A stretch of DNA of 64,000 nt from Chlamydiae bacterium RIFCSPLOWO2_12_FULL_49_12 (GCA_001796315.1 MGME01000019.1:21798-85797); one strand, 5' to 3'. Positions 27,663-36,800 are shown, numbered from the stretch's first letter. Numbers and translations are program-made. Notes: generated from the letters alone by a model not told the origin.

Positions 27663-27739
27663 TGGCCCCATCGTCTAGCCCGGCCTAGGACATCAGATTT
27701 TCATTCTGGTAACAGGGGTTCGAATCCCCTTGGGGTCAA
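27663..27739 (+). tRNA. tRNA-Glu (UUC)
   Basis: Acceptor stem TGGCCCC/GGGGTCA with one G-T pair, anticodon loop TTTTCAT (anticodon TTC), T arm CAGGGGTTCGAATCCCCTT. No CCA is encoded. Confidence 0.93.
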
Positions 27740-27747
27740 TTTTTCAA

Positions 27748-27805
27748 GCCGGAGTTTGCGGCATGGGTGGCGCTATCTGATGCCGCTGATCCTTTAAACT
27801 CCGGC
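27748..27805 (+). terminator. Interrupted hairpin downstream of tRNA-Glu
   Basis: GCCGGAGTTT pairs with AAACTCCGGC, and the next GCGGCAT pairs with ATGCCGC after a bulge on the 3' side. It sits 9 bp after tRNA-Glu. There is no long T run, so termination is uncertain. Confidence 0.4.
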
Positions 27806-27917
27806 AAGTCCTTTTCTCCGTTGAGCCCGTTGCAAAACTTGCTTTGGAGGCCAAAATAAAAGGGGTGAATTTGGTCTTAAATGGGAGTTGTGCAATCGGC
27901 TCTGAAACGATCTCTTT

Positions 27918-27991
27918 TGAGGCTTTAGCTCAGCGGTAGAGCATCTCACTTTTAATGAGAGGGTCGATGGTTCGATTCCATCAAGCCTCAA
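27918..27991 (+). tRNA. tRNA-Lys (UUU)
   Basis: 74 nt. Acceptor stem TGAGGCT/AGCCTCA, anticodon stem TCTCA/TGAGA with loop CTTTTAA (anticodon TTT), T arm GATGGTTCGATTCCATC. It is followed by an integrase remnant, which suggests that an element inserted next to it. An 11-bp hairpin (GTAGACTCAAA/TTTGAGTCTAC) lies near 28031-28058. Confidence 0.94.
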
Positions 27992-27998
27992 ATTTTTA

Positions 27999-28014
27999 TC
28001 TAGCACAATTCCAT
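27999..28014. repeat. Candidate attachment site (left copy of 16-bp direct repeat)
   Basis: TCTAGCACAATTCCAT recurs exactly at 30252-30267. The two copies enclose the decayed integrase and two accessory genes. This copy starts 8 bp after the tRNA-Lys gene. Confidence 0.55.
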
Positions 28015-28153
28015 GTACATAAGCTTTAATCGGTAGACTCAAAATAAAGTTTGAGTCTACAATTTTAGCCAAATGGTGCAAGAATGGTGCAACGAAGAAA
28101 ACATTTAACCAGCACACACGCCAATCGCTCAAACCTCAACTAAAAGGAAGAGC

Positions 28154-28482
28154 ATGGCATCTGTGTATAAGCGAAAAGAAGGCGGTTTGCGCGCTGTCAT
28201 CCGAATGAAAGGCTATCCAACTGTTTGCGAAACATTATTAAGAAAGGCTGGATGCAAGCTGTTCAAAGAGCCGGTCTCATCGATTACCATTTCCATGACC
28301 TTCGGCACCAATTTGCTACTTTAGCAGCTGGACAGGGAGCTTCCAACGTCGAGTTGGCCACAGCTATGGGTCATCGCACTCTTTCTCAATTGCTTCGCTA
28401 TTCAAATCTCGACGCCAAGAACAGTAAAAAATTTAGTGATCATATCTCAGAGAGCATTCTCAAAGGAAGTACCCATGAATAA
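28154..28482 (+). pseudogene. Tyrosine recombinase (integrase) remnant
   Basis: The first 24 codons (MASVYKRKEGGLRAVIRMKG) match an integrase N-terminus. About 70 bp later another frame (from TTG at 28225) gives the C-terminal catalytic part: FHDLRHQFATLAAGQGA (H-x-x-R), MGHRTLSQLLRYSNL with the late His and a Tyr at the position of the nucleophile. The core-binding domain and the first catalytic Arg and Lys are missing, so a large internal deletion with a frame change has removed most of the gene. The end overlaps the ATG of the nuclease gene. Its position next to tRNA-Lys fits a former integrative element. Confidence 0.85.
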
Positions 28483-29542
28483 AGAACTTTCAACATTGTC
28501 GCATCGCGCTGCGACAATCTTGCCGCAAGGCCTGATCGACGAGCTTCGCTCGATGATCGATCAGACAAAACAGTCTATTGCACTCTCTGTAAGTGCCCAG
28601 ATGGCAATGCTTTACTGGCATATCGGCAATCGAGTGCGTAAAGAAATTTTGAGCGGTCAACGAGCCGAGTACGGGCAAGAAATTGTCGCCACAGTGTCGC
28701 GACAATTGACCTCCATATATGGCAAGGGATTCTCTGACAAGAGTTTGCGTCGCATGATCCAGTTTGGAGAGGTTTTCCCTGACGAGAAGATTGTCGCATC
28801 GCTGCTGCGACAATTGAGTTGGACGCACTTTACGTTCCTGATCCCTATCAAAGACCCTCTTAAGCGCGATTTTTACGCTGAAATGTGTCGTATTGAGAAG
28901 TGGAACGTACGCACTCTTGATAAGAAGATTAACTCCATGCTCTTTGAGCGTACGGCGCTCTCCAAAAAGCCGGAATCTCTAATTGACGCGGAAATCGCGC
29001 TGCTTCGCAAAGAAGATCAGCTCTCCCCCGATCTGGTTTTCCGTGATCCCTACATCCTTGAATTTCTCAATCTCGATGATCGATACGTAGAAAAAGATCT
29101 TGAAGATGCCATCATGCGCGAGCTCGAGCAATTCCTCCTTGAATTCGGAGTCGGTTTTACTTTCATGGCTCGTCAAAAGCGTATCGTAGTAGACAATATC
29201 GACTTCCATCTCGACCTTCTCTTTTTCCATCGTCGTCTTCGAAGGTTAGTGGCCATCGAGTTGAAAGTAGGAGATTTTCGGCCAGAATACAAAGGACAGA
29301 TGGAACTCTATCTTCGCTGGCTTGATAAATACGAACGGCAGCCTAACGAGGAATCTCCTATCGGCCTCATCCTCTGCACTGGCAAGAATCACGAGTGTAT
29401 TGAGTTGTTGGAATTGGACAAGGCAGGCATCCATGTTGCTGAATATCTCACGGCACTACCTTCTAAAGAAGCGTTGCGTCAGCAGTTGCAGCAGGCAAGC
29501 AAACGTGCACGTCGTCGTCTAGAGGAGGAGGCGCATGAGTAG
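28475..29542 (+). CDS. YhcG/DUF1016-type PD-(D/E)XK nuclease protein
   Basis: 355 aa. The N-terminal DUF1016 domain has AMLYWHIGNRVRKEIL, YGQEIVATVSRQLTSIYGKG and FSDKSLRRMIQF, and then SWTHFTFLIPIKDPLKRDFY. The C-terminal nuclease domain (about 210-330) has DFHLDLLFFHRRLRRLVAIELKVG, with the D and E-x-K of the PD-(D/E)XK fold, and GQMELYLRWLD. The start is the ATG at 28475 after AAAGGAAG and overlaps the integrase stop. The next gene starts 8 bp before its stop. The family is common on mobile elements; its biological role is not settled, and DNA repair, junction cleavage or defence are all possible. Confidence 0.92.
   Translation: MNKELSTLSHRAATILPQGLIDELRSMIDQTKQSIALSVSAQMAMLYWHIGNRVRKEILSGQRAEYGQEIVATVSRQLTSIYGKGFSDKSLRRMIQFGEVFPDEKIVASLLRQLSWTHFTFLIPIKDPLKRDFYAEMCRIEKWNVRTLDKKINSMLFERTALSKKPESLIDAEIALLRKEDQLSPDLVFRDPYILEFLNLDDRYVEKDLEDAIMRELEQFLLEFGVGFTFMARQKRIVVDNIDFHLDLLFFHRRLRRLVAIELKVGDFRPEYKGQMELYLRWLDKYERQPNEESPIGLILCTGKNHECIELLELDKAGIHVAEYLTALPSKEALRQQLQQASKRARRRLEEEAHE
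28495..28814. repeat. Three copies of the palindrome ATTGTCGC-N8/9-GCGACAAT
   Basis: Perfect 8-bp arms occur at 28495-28518, 28682-28706 and 28790-28814, all inside the 5' third of the nuclease gene. The spacers are 8, 9 and 9 bp. The encoded residues (IVATVSRQLT, IVASLLRQLS) are partly similar, so protein constraint may explain some but not all of the match. Confidence 0.7.
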
Positions 29543-30188
29543 TCCTCTTGACGAAGCCTGTGCAATGCTCGATGACTTTGAGAAAGAAGTTGTCGGTATA
29601 AAAGCAGGTTGGGAGCAGATTGCGGTAGATAATCCGCATTTTGAACAAGTGTCTCCTGAAAATTGGCAAGAAACGTATTATCGCATGTGGCTTCATGGAG
29701 CAACTAACATTTGGGAACGCAATGAATTGGGACGATGGCTGACGGATTATTCTCCCTCTACGACTATAGCAAACTCTCCCGCTAAGGAGATATGTGAGGC
29801 CTGGCGCAGTTGGCTTAATGTTGCAGGACCTGTAAAGGTGGAAAAGGTTTTGGATTATGACAAAAAGAGTCGTAGTTTCAGAGAACGGGAATCTAAAAAG
29901 CCCTCGGAAGCTTTTTATGTTGATCATGGTAGGTTTGAAATTCAAGAACCGCTGAAAGGGGAAACCTTGCTTAATTTCATTCTACGACTGTCTCGATTGC
30001 TTGAAGAAGAATACGATGAACAGAAGAAATGCGAGCGGAAGGAGCGCAAGCTTGGAGATTGGCTAGAAGAGCGAGGATTGAAGAGCTTTTTGGATTTCAT
30101 AAGAAAAAAGTATCCGATCGAGCAAGTGGCGTTTATTGAGCATATTTTGCCTCAGAAAATGGATTTACATTATGGACGTATCATATAA
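29535..30188 (+). CDS. Unknown protein coupled to the YhcG-type nuclease
   Basis: 217 aa. Not recognised. It is acidic and Trp-rich in the first half (ENWQETYYRMWLHGATNIWE, AWRSWLNVAG), has a charged helix with many Glu and Lys near residue 150-175 (EEEYDEQKKCERKERKLGDW) and ends IRKKYPIEQVAFIEHILPQK. No membrane segment or signal peptide. The ATG overlaps the end of the nuclease gene (ATGAGTAG), which is strong evidence that the two are translated together. The pair lies between the 16-bp direct repeats. A nuclease partner, inhibitor or sensor would be a guess. Confidence 0.75.
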   Translation: MSSPLDEACAMLDDFEKEVVGIKAGWEQIAVDNPHFEQVSPENWQETYYRMWLHGATNIWERNELGRWLTDYSPSTTIANSPAKEICEAWRSWLNVAGPVKVEKVLDYDKKSRSFRERESKKPSEAFYVDHGRFEIQEPLKGETLLNFILRLSRLLEEEYDEQKKCERKERKLGDWLEERGLKSFLDFIRKKYPIEQVAFIEHILPQKMDLHYGRII

Positions 30189-30251
30189 AACCATGGCAAA
30201 CTTTTACCCGGGCGCCAAAAAAGTTAAAATCCGTGCTGCAGCAGAGGAGAT

Positions 30252-30267
30252 TCTAGCACAATTCCAT
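30252..30267. repeat. Candidate attachment site (right copy of 16-bp direct repeat)
   Basis: TCTAGCACAATTCCAT is identical to 27999-28014. The 30189-30511 gap holds this copy and the palindromic repeat at 30359-30414, and otherwise no gene I can support. Confidence 0.55.
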
Positions 30268-30358
30268 TTTGGGTCTTTCTTTGGATTTGCGGTCAGGTCC
30301 AGGGATGGACGTATCGTAGCGAAAAATCCAGGCATTGCAGTTGTCCCCAAAGGCTCCG

Positions 30359-30414
30359 ATGAACTCGGGCCTTAAGGTCCGAGAATGTTTGCAGTTTTGG
30401 GCCGAGTTTCGAAC
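30359..30414 (+). repeat. Dispersed palindromic repeat, copy 3 (partial, opposite orientation)
   Basis: It starts ATGAACTCGGGCCTTAAGG and goes on to GTTTTGGGCCGAGTTTCGAAC. It is the only copy in this window lying in plus orientation, and it is truncated after GTTTCGAAC, before the CCCGGCCC palindrome. Confidence 0.7.
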
Positions 30415-30511
30415 ATATATGAAAACCGAGGTAACCGCTGATGAGCTTCCGGTTTCAACTTTACATCATGTATAAGGGCCGTCCTGTTGGAAAGCTCCTC
30501 CCTTCACACTG

Positions 30512-32035
30512 CTAAAAGAGCTGCTGCGCCAGCAGCAGAGCGTCATCGGAGGAGATCCGCTTCTGAGGATCGACATGGAGCATGGCTCGGATCAAATTGC
30601 GCTCGGTGGGTGCGCCCCCGCGTTCTTCAGGGCCGAGCCAGTGGTCGGCGGAGGTTTCAGATCTTTCTCTCCAGAGGTTACGCAAAAAATCGAGGGCGTC
30701 TTTCACATTGTTGTTCCAAAAGAACCGGCCCGGGTAGAAGGAGTGTGTCCGGCCTTTGGAACTGACATCAAAGCGCACCTCCAGAAGGAGCGCTAAAACG
30801 ACGCCTGCTGACCAGACGTCGGCCTTGGGGCTTGCCTCCTGGATGATTTCGGGTTGTTTGGAGTAAAAGTTGTAAAGAGAGGAGCTCAGCTCGGGAGCCG
30901 AAAAGGTCGGCGTCCCGTAGAGGGGAGCTTTTTCACCGATCCTTTTTGCCAGAGTAAAATCGGTGATGAAGGCGCCATTGTCGATCAAGATATTTCCCGG
31001 CTTGAGATCATAGTGGACATAACCCTTGCGGTGGATGGTGCAGACTCCTTTTAGAAAAGAGAGGGCGAGCTGCTTTCTCTCTTCTCTTGGCGTGGTATTC
31101 GAAAGGTAGGAGTGGAGATCTCCTCCGGGATAGTAGCGCATCCGCATGGAGAGTTTTTCCCGTCCTCTTTTGCCCGAGAAGATGCGGTAGGAATAGACCT
31201 GGGCAATCCCCTCAACTCCCGTGAACTCTTTTTGAATGTTGAACTCATTTAAGACAAGATCGATCGAATAGCGATCCTCTTTGTTGAAATTTTCCGTGAT
31301 CAGATCTGCATAGATGGTTCCGGTGTTGAGATCCACAGTGTATTTGGCTTTTTTGTAGGCGCCTCTTCCAATGAGCGGATCGCATATCCCCTCGCTGGAA
31401 GAGCTGTTTAAATGGATCAGATAGTGTCTTTCTTTCGTATACTCAACCGTTCGGGGCAAGGGGGGCAAGAGGGCTTCCGGTTCGCGGAGAAATAGGGCGT
31501 TATGTTCCTTTTTGCAGTAGAGGGTGGGAGGAGTTTCGATCCCTTTTGCGAGTTCTTGTTGAACGAGCTTTTTGTGAGAGGTCAAAAAGGTGTCGAGGGC
31601 CTCGGCGTCGCGGACGCTTAAGTAGGGAAAGCGCTGGCGGGAAGCGGGCAGAACGAGCGCTGTTTTTTGCATCAGATCTTCCAAAGAATGAATCCGGCGG
31701 TTTTGTTCCGCCACTTCTTTTAGGGCGGAGAGCACATCTAAAGGAGAAGTGCCGAGATTGAATGATTGCTTCACCTTTTCCAAAAAAAGAGAGGCGCTCT
31801 CTTTTTGAATATAGACGGGGAAGTGTCCCAATGTGATGGGAGCGTAAAACTCCTTGCGCAGGGTTTCATCGTCTCTCCAAGCTTGGTCCTCTTGAAAGAA
31901 TCTGACGGCCAAAGAGTAGGTCTTATGTCCTTTTAAGTTCTGGAAGACGAATTGGTAAGTGTGGCCATTTCCGGCGGCGGCTTGGGAAGGATCTTGTACG
32001 AAGCGAAAATCTGAAGGAAAAAAATGAATCGTCAT
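30512..32035 (-). CDS. Atypical serine/threonine protein kinase
   Basis: 507 aa. The first 190 residues form an unrecognised N-terminal region (MTIHFFPSDFRFVQDPSQ). The kinase-like domain spans about 215-500: glycine-rich loop LIGRGAYKKAKY, catalytic loop YVHYDLKPGNILI (D and N kept), TDFTLAKRIG in place of DFG, the APE-type FSAPELSS and DVWSAGVVLALL. The beta-3 position reads YADLI where VAxK is expected, so the ATP-positioning Lys is not evident. It could be a weak or pseudokinase, or a T3SS effector acting in the host. No membrane segment. The CDP-ribitol-type gene is 18 bp upstream on the same strand. Confidence 0.88.
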   Translation of the reverse strand: MTIHFFPSDFRFVQDPSQAAAGNGHTYQFVFQNLKGHKTYSLAVRFFQEDQAWRDDETLRKEFYAPITLGHFPVYIQKESASLFLEKVKQSFNLGTSPLDVLSALKEVAEQNRRIHSLEDLMQKTALVLPASRQRFPYLSVRDAEALDTFLTSHKKLVQQELAKGIETPPTLYCKKEHNALFLREPEALLPPLPRTVEYTKERHYLIHLNSSSSEGICDPLIGRGAYKKAKYTVDLNTGTIYADLITENFNKEDRYSIDLVLNEFNIQKEFTGVEGIAQVYSYRIFSGKRGREKLSMRMRYYPGGDLHSYLSNTTPREERKQLALSFLKGVCTIHRKGYVHYDLKPGNILIDNGAFITDFTLAKRIGEKAPLYGTPTFSAPELSSSLYNFYSKQPEIIQEASPKADVWSAGVVLALLLEVRFDVSSKGRTHSFYPGRFFWNNNVKDALDFLRNLWRERSETSADHWLGPEERGGAPTERNLIRAMLHVDPQKRISSDDALLLAQQLF

Positions 32036-32053
32036 AATGGGTGAATCCGTTGT

Positions 32054-33388
32054 TTAATGTGTGGGACTGTTTTTTCGAATGTCGATGACAGAGCCTGTCA
32101 CTTTCGTCTCTTTCAAAAGGGCGATGATCTCTTGGGCGACGGCATCGGGAGAGAGCCGGTCCAAAGGATCTTCTTCAGGGAAAAACTCTTGGCGCATGGA
32201 GGTGTCGGTGCGTTGCGGAGCCACGGCGTTGATCAAAAGCTCCGGCCTCTCTTCGGAAAGCCCTTGGGTAAAGTTCACCACGCCGGCCTTGGTTGCGGAG
32301 TAGATGCAATAGCCCTTGCGTCCTCGGGAATAGGAAGAAGAGGCGAAATTGATGATGTGGCCGCCGGGTTTGATCCGGGCGAGTTTGCATGCATAGATCA
32401 CCCCTTTGAGGTTGACGTCGATGATCGCGGAGATCTCTTGAAAGGAGCAGTCTTCCAAAGCCTTGAGGTGGAAGAGGCCAAAGCAGTTGACGAGAGCGTC
32501 GAGAGGGCCCTCTTCGCGAGCGATGCGCTCAAAGAGGCTCTCTGCTTGAGAGTAAGAGGAGAGATCGGCGCCGTAAGGAGCGCTTCTTCGAGAGAGGATC
32601 AGAGGGCGCGCCCCTTCTAAAAGAAGGCGCTCTTTGATCGCTTCTCCAATGCCCCCGGTTCCTCCCGCAAGGGCGATTGTTTTTCCTTTAAGAGAGGCGC
32701 ATGGGTGACGGCGTTTGGTCTTCCACCGGAAAAAGAGCTGTTCGGCAAGAGAGAGGTCCATTTCCGTTGTGATCTTCATGTTGGATTCGTCTCCCGCAAT
32801 CAGATAGATCTCTTTGCCCAAATCCATCACGAGCGTGCAGTCGTCCGTTGCGGCTTCTCTTTTGCTCTTTTGGTGCGCTTCCAAAATCAGAGGGTAGGAA
32901 AAGCTCTGAGGAGTTTGCCCGCGGAGGTACAAGGAGCGATCGGGAATGGACGAGATCTTCTTTAGATCCGAGGAAAAGACCAGGGTGTCCGTAGAGGGGA
33001 TGCAGGTGTCTGTCGCCAGGTGCTTTTTCACTCCCTCAACATTATTTCTTAAGATCTCTTCGCTGACAAAGGGACGCACGGCGTCATGGATGAGGACATA
33101 CTCGGTAAAGGCCGGGCAAGCTTCAAGCCCCAAAAACGACGACTCCTGGCGCGTCTTTCCTCCTGCAACCAGACGGACCGGGTGGGGATATTCTTTGAGA
33201 TCCCTTTCGACTCTTTCCATCCAGAGAGGATGGCAGACGAGGAGGATGGCATCAAAAAGTCCGCTCTCTGCAAAGCGATCCAAGGTGTGCAGGTAGATCT
33301 GTTTTCCAAAGATATTGTGAAACTGCTTTGGCACAGGACTTCCAAAGCGAGCCCCTTTTCCGCCCATTAAAATCAGTGCGGCCGTCAT
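32054..33388 (-). CDS. Cytidylyltransferase-SDR fusion (Bcs1/Acs1-like CDP-ribitol synthase)
   Basis: 444 aa from the ATG at 33388 (MTAALILMGG). Residues about 1-225 are an IspD/TarI-type cytidylyltransferase: LMGGKGARFGSPVPKQF, VAGGKTRQES, IHDAVRPFV, and a C-terminal NMKITTEMDL. Residues about 240-440 are a short-chain dehydrogenase: ALAGGTGGIGEAI, NCFGLFHLKAL and YSATKAG (Y-x3-K). This order matches the H. influenzae Bcs1/Acs1 enzyme, which reduces ribulose 5-phosphate and makes CDP-ribitol. A plain IspD is less likely because of the fused reductase. Activity is inferred; no ribitol transferase is evident nearby. Confidence 0.85.
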   Translation of the reverse strand: MTAALILMGGKGARFGSPVPKQFHNIFGKQIYLHTLDRFAESGLFDAILLVCHPLWMERVERDLKEYPHPVRLVAGGKTRQESSFLGLEACPAFTEYVLIHDAVRPFVSEEILRNNVEGVKKHLATDTCIPSTDTLVFSSDLKKISSIPDRSLYLRGQTPQSFSYPLILEAHQKSKREAATDDCTLVMDLGKEIYLIAGDESNMKITTEMDLSLAEQLFFRWKTKRRHPCASLKGKTIALAGGTGGIGEAIKERLLLEGARPLILSRRSAPYGADLSSYSQAESLFERIAREEGPLDALVNCFGLFHLKALEDCSFQEISAIIDVNLKGVIYACKLARIKPGGHIINFASSSYSRGRKGYCIYSATKAGVVNFTQGLSEERPELLINAVAPQRTDTSMRQEFFPEEDPLDRLSPDAVAQEIIALLKETKVTGSVIDIRKNSPTH

Positions 33389-33483
33389 ACAAAATCCGTA
33401 AGTTTTCGAGCAAGTATACACGATCGGTCACTTGAGCAAAAGGATCTCTTTGACTACTATGGATCTCGACATAGCGATCTCAT

Positions 33484-33556
33484 GCCTGAGTAGCTCAATT
33501 GGCAGAGCAATGCATTCGTAATGCAGAGGTTGTCGGTTCAACTCCGGCCTCAGGCA
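33484..33556 (+). tRNA. tRNA-Thr (CGU)
   Basis: 73 nt. Acceptor stem GCCTGAG/CTCAGGC, D arm GCTCAATTGGCAGAGC, anticodon loop TTCGTAA (anticodon CGT), T arm GTCGGTTCAACTCCGGC. No CCA is encoded. A palindrome (33577-33680) follows. Confidence 0.93.
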
Positions 33557-33576
33557 GTTCTTTATCCCCTTCGTCT

Positions 33577-33680
33577 TATACCGAACGCACTTGAAAAATT
33601 GGAATTTCGGCTGCGCCAAAGCCTCGGGGTTCGACGATCGCACGCCGCCCCAAATCCAATTTTGAAGTGCGTTCGGTATA
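33577..33680. repeat. Inverted repeat downstream of tRNA-Thr
   Basis: TATACCGAACGCACTT at 33577 is matched by its exact complement ending at 33680, and the arms go on with A-rich TTGGA segments to about 28 bp. The 104-bp unit lies 20 bp after the tRNA. The rest of 33681-33829 is AT-rich with no gene seen. Confidence 0.75.
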
Positions 33681-33829
33681 GCAATTGGCGGCCCATTTGC
33701 AATTTCACTAACCTATTTGAGATCCTTCGCTCCGCGACCGTCGGATGCAAGCGGGTTTTTCATAGTTTTAATTTTATTTCTGGCTCTTTGTTTGATTTTG
33801 TTCTAAAATTAACAACTAAATTAATTATA

Positions 33830-36800
33830 ATGACTCAATCTGCCGGATCAGTCCGGACTCGCTGCGCTTCGGAGGAGGGTGATCTGCCCTTCTCTTGCAT
33901 TTCCCTTTCCAACGAAGAGGAGAGAGAGAAATGGCAGGCGCGGTTCCGGGCAGCCTACATCCGCTCGGGCTCTCCTATCTCGTTTCGGCAAGGGATGTCG
34001 GTTCAGGAGGTGTGCCGCCTCCGGCCCTTAACGCGCATAGAAGAGGCCAGTCTCGCTCTTGCCTTAAAATGGCTCCGGAGGCCCGATCTTGAAGATCGGA
34101 GGCGCTCTTATTTTCTCAATGTCTCTCAGGGCTCGTTGGGTATTGAGTGTGTCGGTCTGAGCAACTGCCATCGGCTTTTCTTCCGCGCCTCCCGGCTTTT
34201 GACGAAGCTTAGCGCCCCCTTTTCTCAAATGGGGATTGATCTTGATAAACTCAAATTCAAGCTCTTTGGGGCTTTGGGGTTGTTTGAAGCTGCCATTAAG
34301 GAGACCGGAGAGGAGAATCTTCTGGAAGCCAACCGCTACATTGCGCTTCTCAAAGACAAGTTGCACGGCCTCTCTCCCTCTTTGAGGGGCGATAAGAAAA
34401 GCGCAGGCGAGGAGCTGGCAAAGATCTTAACCCAAATCACCCTTGCCTTCATGCGGGAAGAGTATTTGCTCATCCTCATCCAGCCCCTCGATATCCAAGA
34501 CGTCCTTCTTAAAAGAGAGAAAAAGCAAGGATCCTTTACTCAAGCGCTCTCTTTTCTGGAAGAGATGACGGGGGAGTTTTATTCGATTGCAAGCGCTTCT
34601 CGGAACATGCTGGAAGACGAAAAGAGAAGAGTGTGCAAGGCTCTCTTAAAGAAAGACCGCGTCTTGGAAAAAGCCTTGAGCGGGGAGTGGGAGAGTTTGA
34701 TCCGCTCTTTGAAAAGCGATCTCTTGGCTCCTCTTTCCGAGTTAAAAGATCTGGAGCTGTTTTCATTTATCAGAGATTTTCAATTGGACCGGATGCGGGA
34801 AGATGTGATTAAAGGAGAGGTTTTGCGTCTGATCAGCGGGTATCGTGCATGCGAAGAGAAGATAGAGCGCTTTTGTAGCCGGTTTAGCGAGGTCTTTTCC
34901 TTTGATGAGCGCATCCTCCCCTTCCATCAAAGGGTGCTGGACGCCTTTAAGATGGTGCCTTCCCAAATCGAACAAAGCTGTCCCTTCGTCTCTCTTCTTC
35001 CCAACCATTTCGTTGTTTTCGTCGGTCGTTTAAGGGACTATCTTCTGCGGTTGAGCGAGACTATGGGAATAGAACGAGAGCAGTGGGAGGGATTTCTCCA
35101 GCAGTATACCCTGACGCTCTCTTCTTTTTTTCCCGAGGCTCCCAAGGGGTGCTCCTCTCAATTTGTCGCCGAGTTTAACCTCGTCCTTCACGAGATGCGC
35201 CGCCTGATTCGCGTCCTCTATGAGACCTCAGGCTCTGAGATGAGAGGGGAGCTCTTTGTTTTGGCTCGCGTCGTCAACCACTTGGAACAGGTGTTTATCG
35301 ACATGCGCCTCTTCATTTCCAAAGAGATGCACGATTCGGAGGGCGAGACGATCAAAATCTTCATGGTGATATCGGAAATCTATCTGCAACGGATCGAGGT
35401 TCTCAAAGAAAAGATTGGGGAAAAGGGAAACAAGAGCCTGAGTCAGTTGGAAGGGGGGATGCATCGGCTGCACGAGGCAACAAAGGCATTTGCCGGCGCT
35501 CCTCCCTCCATCGAGTCTTTGTGCGGCATGGTCACGTCGAAAAGCTCCAATATCGCACTGGACAGCGCCACGCGCGCCTTCTTTGAAAGCGAGATCGCAT
35601 GGAGTTTATGGATCCTGAAAATCTGGAATGAGACACCCCTGAAAGCGCATGCCGTCTCTTCGGAGAAACTCCAGATGCTGCCTCCCTACATCCGCATGGA
35701 GCTGACAACCTATGTGGACCAACTCAATGAAGAGATGATCCGTTTTAGGAGAGTGTTGCAGACGCTCGAGAAGGAGTTAACGGAAAGGGTTGCGTCGCCG
35801 GAGTTGGACCTGCCCTCAATCGAGAGCTGTTTGAGACAAACCCATCGTCAGATGGTCCTCTTTGACATGCAGGGGATATTGCTTGAGATCGAAAGGGTGT
35901 GCGAAGCGTATCGCGCTTCAAATCCCGATCAAAAAGAACCCTACAATTTTTTAATCCACTTCTTTTTGGAAGAGGTCGTCTTCCTTAAGGATGAAATGGA
36001 AGAGTTTTACTTAAGCTCCCTCTATTGGCCTCATATCCCTTTGCGCGACTGGGCCTATATGGAACGACTGTCTAGCTCCGACAATAAGACCCTTCATGGG
36101 ACGGAAAAGGGGCGGGAGTCCAACCGCCTCTCTCCGACCGCCTTCTCAGAAGTTGGGATAGAGGAGAAAGGAAACAAAGAGGCGCCGGAACTTATCATGG
36201 TTGTCGGAAAGGATGCGGCTGCTTCTCCCTTCGCCCCCTCCCTTCAACATCTCTTAAGCGCTTTTCACCGGCTCCTTGCGGAGGAAAACAAGCTCTTTAA
36301 AGAGAGACTGCACGAAGAAATCCTCGGAGGAAAGTTCGAGATGAAAAAAAACGCCTTAGAAAACCTGGGAGTCTACCTGAACTCTTTAGAGGGTTGGCTC
36401 CGCGCAGAGTCTAAGAGTACGCGCTTTCCCTATCTCTTTGTCGAAGGCATTCTTGTCAACGGAGCGCTGATTGTCGAGCAGTTCTTAAAATCTCTTCTGT
36501 TGCCCGATGAAAGCACTCCCGCTCTTTTGAACACCCACTCCATTGCCGAACTGCTCGAAGCTCTCCAGCCGCGCTTGCAGATCTCCACTCTTCTCAAAGA
36601 AGGAGAGATTAAACAGTTCATTGACATGGGGAGGCTGATTACGGAAGGAAATCGCCATCTGTGGAATATCTCTTCTTTTCAGACCTATCTTTTGCGCCGC
36701 TCGGTGCGGCTCTCTCGAAGAGCGCTCTCTGAAGAGCGCAGCGAAGAGATTAGACGCACCCAACAAAGCGCGAAAGAGCATCTCATGCAGACTCTTTCCT

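Noticed and set aside
30136-30375. Short plus-strand frame after the unknown gene at 29535
   Set aside because: Starts inside the previous gene, has no ribosome-binding site, and runs across the direct repeat into the palindromic repeat.
33521-33829. Upstream extension of the 1306-aa protein
   Set aside because: It would begin in tRNA-Thr and pass through the palindrome at 33577-33680; the ATG at 33830 is the sensible start.
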